A stretch of DNA of 64,000 nt from Diphasiastrum complanatum (Eukaryota > Streptophyta > Lycopodiopsida > Lycopodiales > Lycopodiaceae): NCBI GenBank assembly GCA_029204225.1, contig MU832668.1, forward strand, positions 1-64,000, written 5' to 3'. Position 1 is the first letter of the stretch. The number at the start of each line of letters is the position of its first letter. This document shows, piece after piece, positions 44,370-56,659 of the stretch. Position numbers and translations under genes: made by a program. The notes beneath the pieces are model-generated. The model had not been told where the DNA came from, ran no database searches, and saw nothing but the letters and a program-made list of their open reading frames with translations.

Positions 44370-45017
44370 CTAGTCTCCTAATCAAGGACTTGACACAAAT
44401 GAAGGTTACTTCTATTGATTTGATTGAAGGTCTACCTTATCCCACTTCTTAGGGACCTGAAAAGATCAGTAATAGACTTCCTATAAAGATCTAAGAATGA
44501 TCTCTAACAAAATCAAATCATAGAATACCACTTGCTTGATTGAAGTAGACAATACTAGTAGAATTGCCCCTCTTTCTATAAAGAACATTAAAGCTTCCAA
44601 ATGATCTGATCAAGTGAGTTTCAGAAACCTAATATACTTCCAAAATCACTTGTAAAAGATCTAAATGGAACTTAATGAGGATGCAACACAATCTACTATC
44701 CAATCACAAGCAAAAAATGATCAAAATTACTGAAAAATTGATCTAATTTGGTGCATAAGTCAAGCAATGGTTGGACTGAACCTAAATCACTTTAGGAGGT
44801 GCCTACTACACCTTAGAACAGCCTTGAAGAGTCCCCAAAACTCTGATTTTCCCTCTCCTTGAATGCTAGAAAGCCTCCTCTATGAAATCACCTCCAAAAG
44901 TCGCTTAGAAATCAATGCTTGGAGCAAGCAAAACTTGCTATCTTGGTAATGTGAATTGAATTCAACTTTGCCTCTGGTTTTAGACACCTAAACACCTGAA
45001 AATGAAGTCACACAACA

Positions 45018-45985
45018 TTTGGGCTGATTCAAAGAGCTACTTCAAGCTAAGTGAGGGGTGCATTGCTGAGTACTCAATCTTTGCCTACCTCAAAGAGCCA
45101 AGAAGGAAATGTATCAAGATCAGGCTGGGACAAGGAGAGAAATCAAGGTGCAGAAGCAACAAGGCACGGAGTGGACCATAAAGTGGGCAATCAAACGATA
45201 AATCCTTTGGCTCAGGGAGCCTTGATACCTGTGCGGATTTGATCAAATCTGGAGCTCAGGGAGCTCAACACAAAGTGCATCAAGGAGCAATCAGGAGCTC
45301 AAAGGAGTTCCAAAGCCGAAAGTCGGAAGCGACAGGGGCGAACATTTTCGAATATCAAGAAACGACAATAGATGACCACATGGTTGTAAACTTTGATAAT
45401 TTTAACCAGAATAGTATTGGAACACCATATGACCTGTTCCTTTGGGACAAAAAACTACCCAGCTACAGTAGTAATGAAGAATCTGAGCATGAAAAAAACG
45501 TGGTGCTAGGATATTTCCTTGAACCAAATGATGACCTAGATCTTTTGGCCAACTATCATATACACGAACAGCCGAATATGCCAAAGAGAAATAGGACAAG
45601 AAGCACTGAAGTGCAAGTTAGGGTTAAAACGCATGATGAATACCCAGACAATAAGGTGGATGCTGGATAGATGTGGTAAGGTAATAGCAATACACCCTTA
45701 TCCCTGATTTCACATGGGGGAGTCGAGGGGTGGTAAGTTTGACTTTGCTTTTTTTATTTGGTTGTGTCATATATTTTTATTTATTGGTCAACGTTCGATC
45801 TTGCTTTAAAATACCACTAGAAAAATAGATGAAAATAAAAAAATAAAAAAATAAAATCATTTAAGTGTAAAAATATGGAAGTTATTGTTACTGCATGTGA
45901 GATTCACACACACTAAGGATATGGAGGGCACCTTAGGTGGAGTAGGGGCTTGACAAAAGTCCTCACCCACCTTTTGGATAATAAA
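45018..45985. other. Flanking DNA with one unassigned open frame
   Basis: A plus-strand frame (45239-45670) begins at TTG, not ATG. It encodes an acidic-to-basic protein piece (DDHMVVNFDNFNQNSIGTPY, EPNDDLDLLANYHIHEQPN) that I do not recognise; it could be the C-terminus of a retroelement polyprotein. A purine-rich CATGGGGGAG near 45714 would fit a polypurine tract. The rest is AT-rich and featureless. Confidence 0.35.
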
Positions 45986-48900
45986 TGTAAACAAGACTTT
46001 AGGACCTAGAGGGCCTAAAAGATATTTTCTCTAGCTTTTGACTAAGAGGGCATCTTGGCTAGTTTTGGAATGGCACCAACCCCAACACCCTCAAGGAGGT
46101 CACTTGATGTACTTGCCAATGGGTGTTGGACAAATGGACAAAAGGGCTTGAAGGGCATGAAAATTGGCAAAGCTTCATTTTCAAGGGGGGCACTTGGGAT
46201 TTACTATAAAAGGAGGCCACTCTTTGTGTTAAGATATAGCTGGATGATAATTCGATAATGAGATGGAGTTGATAGTTGGATAATCATGTGATAGTGAGAT
46301 GATGTTGAGAGTTGGTATTTTTGTGAGTTGATAATTTCGTGTATGAGTGGTTTTGGATCCTTGTTGCAATAATGGGTTGGTTTTGGTTTGGGATTGCCTT
46401 GTATCGTTAGAGCTTGTTTGCATGGAAGGTTCATCGTTGAGTAGTAGATGTATCCAAATGGATTGATTTTTAAGATCTCATGCTCATGACTATCCATTTC
46501 CCCCATTGATATTTGCTTACTATCAGGGCATCATGTATGAGATGGATATTATCAAAAGCTACCTTTGTACGATCATGCATTGTATCACCCCATCTAGGCC
46601 CTGATGGCTCTTTGCTGCCTTGCTGGTTTGGGCTGCCTCCCGTCCTACGGGGGTTTTTTAAGCCCCCATTGCCTCTGCTACAACCAGGTCATATGTTTGT
46701 GGCCAGAGGGTCATGCTCCTAGTAGCCTATTATGAATTTTTCTAGCGGCATACTCTCTGCCTGTCCATGCTTTGGCAGAACCGACAAGTGACCTCAACTA
46801 TTATGAAGATCGAAGGCAAGACGTTAAACGGCAACCAGTTGAATCTACTTTCATGACTAGGGCTTCACACACAATGACTACCTAGATTGTGCATGGAGGC
46901 ATGTTTTTTTATTTTCATCTCTATTTTGTATCAATGGCATGAAATAGCGTGTTTATCATAAGCGTATTACAGTCAATCAAACCGTTGCGTGATAGTACGA
47001 GTTTTTATTCACATTTCAAACGAGATATTTATAAGGATTTTTGGGAAGCAAGTAAATTTTGGAAGACTAACGTCAATGTTAAGTAAATTTTGAAAGACTA
47101 ACATCAATGTAAACAAGACTTTAGGACCTAGATGGCCTAAAAGATATTTTCTCTAGCTTTTGACCAAGAGGGCATATTGGCTAGTTTTGGAAGGGGGCCT
47201 TAAATGGCACCAACCCCTACACCCTCAAGGAGGCCACTTGATGTACTTGCCAATGGGTGTTAGAGAAATCGACAAAAGGGCTTGAAAATTGGCAAAGCCT
47301 CATTTTGAAGGGGGACTCTTGGGATTTACTATAAACGGAGGCCACTCTTTGTGTTAAGATATAGTTGGATGATAATTGGATAATGAGTTGGAGTTGATAG
47401 TTAGATAATGATGTGATAGTGAGATGATGTTGAGAATTGGTATTTTTGTGAGTTGATAATTTCAAGTATGAGTAGTTTTGGATCCTTGTTGCAATAATGT
47501 GTTGAGTGTGATCTTGATTTGTGATTGTCTTGTTTCTAATCTATTAGAGAGTTAGTGCATTCCATGTAATTGTGTGGGTTTGGGCATGATTCAGTGGTTT
47601 TGGTTTGGGATTCCTTGTATCGTTAGAGCTTGTTTGCATGGAAGGTTCATCGTGGAGTGGTAGATGTATTTAAATGGATTGATTTTTGAGATCTCATGCT
47701 CTTGGCTATTCATTTTCCCCTTTGATATTTGCTTACTATCAGGGCATCATGTATGAGATGGATATTATCAAAAGCTACCCTTGTGCGATCATGCATTGTA
47801 TCACCCCATCTATGTTTTGAATAAGTAGAGGGGTGTGGATTACGAGGTATGTGTGATGGGAAGGATGTCATATCATTTCACCAGCTAACTTGAGAGTTTC
47901 ATAGAGTTCCTTCAATGAGATAACTTTCAATACTTTTTACAAGTTCCAAATCTTGAGGAGTGACACTTGCTTCATTGCTAGTCCTTAAATCTCCAATAAA
48001 CTTCATCATGAGGAGTAGATATTGAGATCAAGTTTCATTAATAGAATTTGTGATTTTGAATTGGATGAGAGGTTGTATGTAAACGTTTTGAGGTATCCAA
48101 TATCAGTTCATTGAGAGGAGTTTAATTCTTTAATGATACATGATTCCCACATCATGAATTGCTTGAGAGTGACTTAGAACGAGTTCAATATGAGATCACG
48201 AGAGGCCCCATTGTCACTTCATTACATCAAAATTTCTATCAATTTCTTTATCAAGTATTTTATGAGGGTCCAAATTGTTTCGAAAGGGAATTCTTTCAGT
48301 ATGATGAGAATCCTTTATTATGAGGAGACAGAGATGAATGATTTTTCTTAGTCCATCGCTGATCAGGCTATGAGGATTTGACTAACAATGGTCTGAGCAT
48401 TTCCGTGGCAGCCAATTGTACATATCTGTGGCAGACTTCAAGCGAATTTCTATGGCCATTGCTCAATGCATTTCTGTTGCTACCAATCTCATTTTCTGAG
48501 AGGCTACAACGCATTTTTGAGGAGGCTACAAAACACTTTTGCCATCATTCAAAAAATTTCTGGCAGACATCAAATAGCCAGTCCATCGTTGATTCTTGGG
48601 GCACTGTATCCCTGCTGGTTCTGTTCGAAACAATCGTGTTGTTTTTGTAGCAAAACAGACATCCTTGGCCCTGTGTCTGCCTGTGGTAGCTCCTTGCTGC
48701 CTATGGCCTCTGGTTGCTCGTGCTCGTTGGCTGCCCTTGCAGTCCCTCTGCTGCTCACTGCTCCTGCAGCTATCCTCTTTGCCTGCCTATTGCCTCACAG
48801 CTTGTGCGGCCTCTTAGCCCTCATTGCCCTCTTGGAACTTTTCGTGGCCCTCGTTGGCCCTGATGGCTCCTTGCTGCCCTGCTGGTTCGGGCTGCCTCCT

Positions 48901-51900
48901 GGTTGTCCTACGGGGTTTTTTAGGCCCCCATTGCCTCTTCTACAACCAGGTCATATGTTTGTGGCCAGAGGGTCATGCTCCTAGCAGCCTATTATGAATT
49001 TTTCTAGCGGCATACTCTTTGCCTGTCCATGCTTTGGCAGAACCGACAAGTGACCTCAACTGTTATGAAGATCGAAGACAAGACGTCAAACGGCAACCAG
49101 TTGAATCTACTTTCATGACTAGGGCTTCACACGCAACGGCTACCTAGATCGTGCATGGAGGCATGTTTTTTTATTTTCATCTCTATTGTGTATCAATGGC
49201 ATGAAATAGCGTGTTTATCATAAGCGTATTATGTGCAATCAAATCGTTGCATGATAGTACGGGTTTTTATTCACATTTCAAACGAGATATTTATAAGGGT
49301 TTTTGGGAAGCAAGTAAATTTTGGAAGACTAACGTCAATGTTAAGTAAATTCTGGAAGACTAATGTCAATGTAAACAAGACTTTAGGACCTGGAGGGCCT
49401 AAAAGATATTTTCTCTAGCTTTTGACTAAGAGGGCATTTTGGCTAGTTTTGGAAGGGGGCCTTAAATGGCACCAACCCCTACACCCTCAAGGAGGCCACT
49501 TGATGTACTTGACAATGGGTGTTAGAGAAATGGACAAAAGGGCTTGAAAATTGGCAAAGCCTCATTTTGAAGGAGGACTCTTGGGATTTACTATAAACGG
49601 AGGCCACTCTTTGTGTTAAGATATAGTTGGATGATAATTGGATAATGAGTTGGAGTTGATAGTTAGATAATGATGTGATAGTGAGATGATGTTGAGAGTT
49701 GGCATTTTTGTGAGTTGATAATTTCGAGTATGAGTATTTTTGGATCCTTGTTGCAATAATGTGTTGAGTGTGATCTTGATTTGTGATTGTCTTGTTTCTA
49801 ATCTATTAGAGAGTTAGTGCATTCCTTGTAATTGTGTGGGTTTGAGCATGATTTAGTGGTTCTGGTTTGGGATTGCCTTGTATCGTTAGAGCTTGTTTGC
49901 ATGGAAGGTTCATCGTTGAGTGGTAGATGTATCCAAATGGATTGATTTTTGAGATTTCATGCTCTTGACTGTTCATTTCCCCCTTTGATATTTGCTTAAT
50001 ATCAGGGCATCATGTATGAGATGGATATTATCAAAAGCTACCTTTGTACGATCATGCATTGTATCACCTCATCTATGTTTTGAATAAGTAGAGGGGTGTG
50101 GATTACGAGGTATGTGTGATGGGAAGGATGTCATATCATTTTACCAATTTGCTTGAGAGTTTCATAGAGTTCCTTCAATGAGATAACTTTCATTACTTTT
50201 TACAAGTTCCAATCTTGAGGAGTGACACTTGCTTCATTGCTAGTCCTTAAATCTCCAATAAACTTCCTCATGAGGAGTAGGTATTGAGATCAAGTTTCAT
50301 TAATAGAATTTGTGATTTTGAATTGGATGAGAGGTTGTATGTAAACGTTTTGAGGTATCCAATATCAGTTCATTGAGAGGAGTTTAATTCTTTAATGATA
50401 CATGATTCCCACATCATGAATTGCTTGAGAGTGACTTAGAACGAGTTCAATATGAGATCACGAGAGGCCCCATTGTCACTTCATTACATCAAAATTTCTA
50501 TCAATTTCTTTATCAAGTATTTTATGAGGGTCCAAATTGTTTCGAAAGGGAATTCTTTCAGTATGATGAGAATCCTTTATTATGAGGAGACAGAGATGAA
50601 TGATTTTTCTTAGTCCATCGCTGATCAGGCTATGAGGATTTGACTAACAATGGTCTGAGCATTTCCGTGGCAGCCAATTGTACATATCTGTGGCAGACTT
50701 CAAGCGAATTTCTATGGCCATTGCTCAATGCATTTCTGTTGCTACCAATCTCATTTACCAATTTGCTTGAGAGTTTCATAGAGTTCCATCACACATTTTA
50801 CCAATTTGCTTGAGATAACTTTCATTACTTTTTACAAGTTCCAATCTTGAGGAGTGACACTTGCTTCATTGCTAGTCCTTAAATCTCCAATAAACTTCCT
50901 CATGAGGAGTAGGTATTGAGATCAAGTTTCATTAATAGAATTTGTGATTTTGAATTGGATTTGTATGAATGAGAGGTTGTATGTAAACGTTTTGAGGTAT
51001 CCAATATCAGTTCGTTGAGAGGATTTTAATTCTTTAAGGATACATGATTTCCACATCATGAATTGCTTGAGAGTGACTTACAACGAGTTCAATATGAGAT
51101 CACAAGAGGCCCCATTGTCACTTCATTACATCAGAATTTCTATCAATTTCTTTATCAAGTATTTTATGAGGGTTCAAATTGTTTCAAAAGGGAATTCTTT
51201 CAGTATAATGAGAATGCTTTATTATGAGGAGGTAGAGATGAATGATATTTCTTAGTTCATCGCTGATCAGGCTATGAGGATTTGACTAACAATCGTTTGA
51301 GCATTTTTGTGGCAGCCAATCGTACATTTCTGTGGCAGACTTCAAGCGAATTTCTATGGCCATTGCTCAATGCATTTCTGTTGCTACCAATCTCATTTTC
51401 TGAGGAGGCTACAATGCATTTCTGAGGAGGCTACAAAACACTTTTGTCTTCCATCATTCAAAAAAAATTTGGCAGACATCAAATAGCCAGTCCATCGCTG
51501 ATTTCTGAGGCACTATATCCCTGCTGGTTCTGTTTGAAACAATCATGTTGTCTTTGTACCAAATCAGACATCTGTGGCCCTTTGTCTTCTTGTGGCAGCT
51601 CCTTGCTGCCTGTGGCCTCTGGTTGCTCGTGCTCGTTGGCTTCCCTTGCAGACGCTCTGTTGCTCGCTGCTCCTGCAGCTCTCCTCTTTGCTCGCCTGTT
51701 GCCTCAGAGCCTGTGTGGCCTCTCAGCCCTCATTGCCCTCCTGGAACTTCTCTTGGCCCTCGCGGGCCCTGATGGCTCTTTGCTGCCCTGCTGGTTCGGG
51801 CTGCCTCATGGTTGTCCTACAAGGGTTTTTTTAGGCCCCCCATTGCCTCTGCTACAACCACATCATTTGTTTGTGGCCAGAGGCTCATGCTCCTAGCAGC

Positions 51901-52257
51901 CTATTATGAATTTCTCCAGCGGCATACTCTTTGCCTGTCCATGCTTTGACAGAAGCGACAAGTGACCTCAACTGTTCTGAAGATAAAAGGCAAGACGTCA
52001 AACGACAACCAATTGAATCTACTTTCATGACTAGGGCTTCACACGCAACGGCTACCTAAATCGTGCATGGAGGTATGTTTTTTGATTTTCATCTCTATTT
52101 TGTATCAATGGCATGAAATAGTGTGTTTATCATAAGCGTATTACGGTCAATCAAACCATTGCGTGATAGTACGGGTTTTTATTCACATTTCAAACGAGAT
52201 ATTTATAAGAGTTTTTGGGAAGCAAGTAAATTTTGGAAGACTAACGTCAATGTTAAG
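45986..52257 (+). repeat. Tandem array of a 2.26-kb repeat, three units
   Basis: Units begin TGTAAACAAGACTTTAGGAC at 45986, 47109 and 49370. Unit 2 (47109-49369) is complete at 2261 bp. Unit 1 (1123 bp) lacks the centre. Unit 3 (to about 52257) carries an extra internal duplication. Each unit has a TATA box in matching context (TATAAAAG 46205; TATAAAC 47330 and 49592). A GC-rich, CTG/GCC-biased stretch (48650-48990, 51560-51900) yields open frames in several phases, none with conserved coding character. Tandem LTRs from recombination would explain promoter and size, but no primer site or polypurine tract separates the units. Confidence 0.85.
50143..51392 (+). repeat. Internal duplication inside unit 3
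   Basis: The segment starting ACCAATTTGCTTGAGAGTTT at 50143 recurs at 50757. Both copies run on through the same sequence to the GCATTTCTGTTGCTACCAAT motif. Confidence 0.85.
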
Positions 52258-52398
52258 TATGAAGTCATGTAGAGTCAAATTTTGCTAATAGTTGCATATT
52301 GTGGTTGTATCCGTAGAAATCAAATGACAAAGTTGGTAATCGGTAGTGAATCATTTTTATCACAAATTTGGGAAGGTGTTTTTTTATATGACTTTGTG

Positions 52399-53050
52399 CT
52401 TTTGCTGAACCGTCTAGCGTATTACCTACTAGTTAAACTGCTATACGGAATCGTCAAGTTGTGAAGATTCCATTTTTATGAAGGGTATCGACTGAACCCG
52501 ACCTCTGTGAAACACAAGAGCGGGTCATCCACCATCCATGGTTGAAAAACACCACCTTGGTTAAAGTGTCACACTAGTCACACCCGCCGTCGATACTGTC
52601 TAGCGAAATCCCTAGACTCAATGGTGGGCGAAAATACCGCCGCTTAGCAAACAAAGCGGTGCGTATAACTTGCACCCCACAAGCACATCATAGACAGTAA
52701 ATCGATTTCAAGCCCATGTAGAATTTTTTCTAACTACATGCCGAATTCAAAGAGACATAAGTGAGATCCTAGCGTGAGTTACCAATCAGAAGTTTTTATG
52801 GAACCATGACCCTAGAAAGCTAGTGAATCATTGCATCAAAAGTATTAGCACCCCCTCCTTACAATCATACTTCTGAGAGCCTGGAAAACTCTCATTGGCT
52901 CAGGAGCACGGGGTAACAGAGGAAGCCCCCAGGATTTGATGTGGCAAGACCTCTGTTACTCACGTAGGGCATAGCCACCATCAGTAGTGGTGCCCCTTGA
53001 CTTTTTTAGGACGTTTTGGCTAGACCAATCCCCTGCCAAAAATTGCCCTA
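52399..53050 (+). repeat. Dispersed repeat R, copy 2
   Basis: Matches 22265-22931. Here the longer stem is perfect, GTAACAGAGG/CCTCTGTTAC, around 52915-52965. It ends where the M1 coding sequence of module copy A begins. Confidence 0.85.
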
Positions 53051-54277
53051 ACAAAGATAATTCACGTTTACATAATATTATGTTAAATTTGAATGCAAGT
53101 AATGATCAATTCCGACAAATTGTTCAGACATTACGTATATCAAATGACCAGTTAAAAGAAAAAACTCGCATACTAGATAAGAAATTAAAAAGAAACAAGC
53201 GAAAAAGAATTCTGAAAGACATTGATGACTTTCGCTAAATGGAGGCCAACGGAGGATTCAAACATTCAAGTAAGGATTTGATTTGAATCGGTTTTATTTT
53301 TGTCTTGTGAAGTAGCATGACATTTATTATGTGTCCTATTGGGGTTTCTTGATTTTCATAATTATTTGCAGATCAGCATTGGTTGCAAATGAGCATCTGA
53401 GGGACAATGACCTGATCAGAAAATCACTGAGTTTGGTATTGACAACTCAGTCCACAAAGTCTTTATTGGACAATAATTGATATTCTCCAAGGTCACTGAG
53501 GCTTTGATGAACGAGGTCGGTAAGGTAATCGACCGAACGTTAATTCAGGGAGCATGTGATTTCTCAGGTATTAATAGAGAGGCATATGCCAATATATTTA
53601 AAATTATTAATGAGGCCTTTGGACAATTGCATATAAGAAAATTTCCCATTCCTCGCCCTTTTCAGATAAGATTGGAGAGAGATGTATTGAATAAGAGTAT
53701 GCAAAACGTCATTGGAATCCCTTTTCACTTCAATGAGATTTACAATTCAAAGTCTGGCAATTTGTCATATGATTCTACTAACAACTTATTTGTGGATTTG
53801 AATCATTTATTGAGATTTATAGTGAAATTCTATAATATTACAAGTGTTAGTATGAGCAAACTTATTCTGGTGGTCAAGCTAGATGAATTGGAAGTTATAA
53901 AAGGACAAAAGTTGGAAAGAGTAAATATTACTCTCATGAATAGAGCATTGAGCAATGCAACAAACTCAAGGGATCTCAACTTCAGTGTGCAATCAGAAGA
54001 TAACATATGGTGGCTAGAATGTTTTCAAGTAAAAAATGGCTGGATACATTTGAACAGTGTCTTACAATTCTATAATTTTAGTATAACTTGCTTGATAGAT
54101 TCTAACCAATGCATATTTTTCTAACCAATGCATAAATCTTTGATATTGCAGCACATACTAAGGCATCATGCATCATTTTTTGCAAAAAAGTATGGCAATT
54201 TGAGTATATGGTCCTCACAAGGAATGGAGAAATCACATTGGCAGGCAAGAGCAGCATTTCATCAAAAACATGTGTGA
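53041..54277 (+). pseudogene. Module gene M1, copy A: coiled-coil protein with conserved domain, possibly transposase-like
   Basis: Three exons can be placed: about 53041-53269 (donor GTAAGG), 53372-54028 and 54152-54277. Exon 1 encodes a coiled-coil end (IVQTLRISNDQLKEKTRILD). Exon 2 carries TLIQGACDFSGINREAYANI and ANSRD/SVQSEDNIWWLECFQ-type sequence near its end. Exon 3 reads KKYGNLSIWSSQGMEKSHWQ. I have no firm family. The last motif recalls a GNL..WS.QG.E..H pattern of some large transposon proteins, which is an impression only. Stops lie at 53236-53238 and 53473-53475. The 5' end is missing, replaced by repeat R. Copy B (60332-61262) supplies the missing N-terminus. It converges on M2. 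Confidence 0.6.
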
Positions 54278-54287
54278 TCCAAAATTC

Positions 54288-55843
54288 TCAAATTTCACAT
54301 ACATTAAATGGAAAAGAGTACAATTTTTTTTTTTCATTGTCTCTAAGGACAACTTTTGTTGTGTGGTTAGGAAGAAACTTTTCCCTATCATAAGGATCCA
54401 AAAATCGAGTGGATCGCCTTTTGCTTAGATCTATATATCCTGATAGAATTGCCAGAGCAGATGATCTCATAGGAACATTTTCTGGCACGTAATTGAACAC
54501 TTTAAGAGCAACATCTCTTTTAACAAAAATGATTCTATATGTATTTTTTGGATATTTATGCCCCTGGACAAAATAAGATAGGGCCTTGATGGCCATGATT
54601 AAGGTTCCCGCATTCACAAAAAATATTTCATGAAGAGTACAAATTTCGTTATTTACAAAATATTTCAAATAATGAGCCAATGAGGCATCCTTCTGTCTCC
54701 CACCTTGTCTCTCTCTCAATCCTCCATGCCTGCTAGCAAAGGCATCAACTTCAGCGATTTCCTACAACACAAAATCAAGTGCTAGTCAAACTAGCAGATC
54801 AATCATCAGTTACACATTAAATAGTAAATGATTTTTGTGAGAAGGTGTACTTACCAAATCCTCCTCATCAGCTTGGATCACACCAGCAACTTCTAAATTG
54901 TGACAAGCAATAATGGTCGATTGTTGGTCAGCTGGAATAATATATATGGGAGGTGGCGGTTACTTTTTCTGAAAAGCCAGAAACTCCTCCTCACTCGGCA
55001 TATTAGCCTCATATGCCCTGCTCTCAGATAGCATCCCTTGAAGGACATCTATGCCACTTGCCCATTCTACCTGGTCCTCATAGTCGATGCCATCTATGAG
55101 GTCGTCATCATCAAAGTCAATAAAGTCATTAAATTCAGAAATCATCCTTGACATAAGAGATAATATCTCATCTTCTTTGAGATCCATTACGTCTTCGATG
55201 TTGCTAACAAACAAGAATGCAATATCATCCATATGGTACACAGGGAGGTCCATCACTGTTATGCTCTGGTCAATCTCGCTCATGGTAGATAAGGGAGAGA
55301 TAGACAGAGAATGAGCCTTGGCAGGATCATATTGCTGTGCTTGCATGGCCTCCTCTACATCTCCTAAAACCTCATCAGTAATGGAAACCTTTGAAGCCAC
55401 ACGAGTAGTAGGGGCAGGCAAACCAATCATGGACGACCCAGAAGATTTTGCCTCATCAAGGATAAGAGCATATAAGAAAAACACAATGGCCATACCCTCC
55501 TGAATGAAGCGACATACTCGATTGTGTTCCTCACAGGGTATGACATGTTCAAACAGATCGATAAGTTTGGTAAACTTACGATTATGCCTTTGCTTGGCAC
55601 TAGGCTGAGCATAAGTCAAATCTGTGAAATGCACAAATCTTAGGTCGTCCATCAGAAGGGTACCCTGTTGCAAGCACTCATAAAAATCCTTGTACATTTT
55701 GGGAAAAACTTCCATGTGCTCTCTATGTCAAACTAAAAATCGAAATAGGACAAAAAATGGGCCTGTCTGTCGCTAACCCCAGCATCAACAAGGAAAGAAC
55801 TAAGAGCTCTATCATAGATCGAACTAGTAGACGAGGAGGCCAT
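54288..55843 (-). pseudogene. Module gene M2, copy A: conserved acidic protein of unknown function
   Basis: Minus strand. Translation would start at the ATG at 55843. Exon 1 runs to 54855 (donor GTAAGT) and exon 2 from 54762 (acceptor TTGTAG) to a stop at 54288. The N-terminal part (MYKDFYECLQQ, KLIDLFEHVIPCEEHNRVCRF) aligns by eye with M2 of copy B. A strongly acidic middle (EFNDFIDFDDDDLIDGIDYED) follows, and a basic-to-hydrophobic C-terminal part (LAHYLKYFVNNEICTLHEIF). A TAG and a frame change lie near 55735-55700, and a TAA at 54962-54960 sits in an otherwise continuing frame. I recognise no family. It shares a divergent promoter with M3. Confidence 0.6.
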
Positions 55844-55892
55844 ATCGATATGAGGCGCCGATTAGCAAGGGGACCTAAACGGTGTAATCATG

Positions 55893-56597
55893 GGCGCGTG
55901 ATGGCGATATACACTATACATGATTTCGGATATCAGAACTACGTGCCAGGGAGCAGTGCAACTATGGAAATGTCTATTGGGCGCGTAATAGCGATATAGT
56001 ATGTTCTGATTTTGGAGCAGGTCGGTTTGCTAGGCTCAATATGTGAAATTGAATTCCAAAAATGACACTCATATATATAGTCTAATTTAGAGGATCTGAA
56101 CTGTACACGTGTTTCGAAAACGTGCGGTCAAAATTGCCACACGTGTGGAAATGATAGCCAAATCATTGCATGACACGTGTATACTCCAGATCTTGACACA
56201 TCTCCTCGCACGTGCATGCCAACTATATGATCGTATGGACCAGTTGTGACGCATGTGTGGCCCAGATTGTGACAGCCGTATGATTGTACGGACTGGTGAT
56301 GTCCTGACACATGATAGGTCCGTGTGATGACACATGTCACCACACGTGCGGGGATTGGACGTGTCACATCACACGTGTGATAATGATGGGACATTCTGCA
56401 GGTATAAAAGGACGTTTTCGGCTCATATTTTTGTTTCGGATTTCTTCGTTCCCTAGCGCTCCTCAGATTTCTTCGTTCACTTGCACTCCTCGCTATCCGC
56501 ATATCGCTACCACGTGCCCAGACAGTCAGATACCAATACAGCTTCCCCCTCTGCGCGTCGTAGCGATACGCCATCTCCCATATCGCCATCATGCGCC
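55893..56597. repeat. 18-bp leader motif, two copies in each divergent transcript
   Basis: GGCGCGTGATGGCGATAT at 55893-55910 and GGCGCGTAATAGCGATAT at 55980-55997; the reverse complement at 56501-56518 and 56580-56597. In transcript sense both leaders read ATATCGCxAxxAxGxGCC. Spacing is 87 and 79 bases. Confidence 0.85.
56106..56516. promoter_or_regulatory. Cluster of seven G-box (CACGTG) sites
   Basis: CACGTG occurs at 56106, 56140, 56174, 56209, 56343, 56372 and 56511. G-boxes bind plant bZIP and bHLH factors. Six of them lie between the two TATA boxes. Confidence 0.85.
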
Positions 56598-56659
56598 TCC
56601 CCTATTCAATATCCACTGTTCTTTCTGTTTGGCGTTTCATAACAATACCTTAGCCTGAA

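Larger units (their letters stand above)
39705..45017 (-). mobile_element. Ty1/copia element A', 5'-truncated second copy of family A
   Basis: This is nearly identical to element A on the opposite strand. It has a complete 3' LTR (39705-40386), the polypurine tract and an unbroken polyprotein. Upstream, identity continues through the leader to 45017 (matching about 26265 of element A) and stops abruptly. The 5' LTR, primer site and about 150 bases of leader are missing, so it cannot be transcribed from its own promoter or replicate unaided. No target duplication can be checked. Confidence 0.95.
55844..56659. promoter_or_regulatory. Bidirectional promoter between M2 and M3
   Basis: M2 starts leftward at 55843 and M3 rightward at 56660. 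A TATA box for M2 lies at 56080-56071 (minus CTATATATAT) and one for M3 at 56403-56410 (TATAAAAG), each about 230-260 bases from its start codon. Between and beside them are seven CACGTG sites, and each leader carries two copies of an 18-bp motif. Confidence 0.7.

Noticed and set aside
48466-51896. Leu/Cys-rich open frames in the tandem units (48466-48984, 51444-51896)
   Set aside because: Several overlapping frames are open at once because the stretch is GC-rich. Frames are not preserved between units and no domain is seen.
52399-53050. Repeat R as a proven LTR pair with 22265-22931
   Set aside because: I could not find TG...CA termini, a primer site after copy 1 or matching target duplications, so it is kept only as a dispersed repeat.
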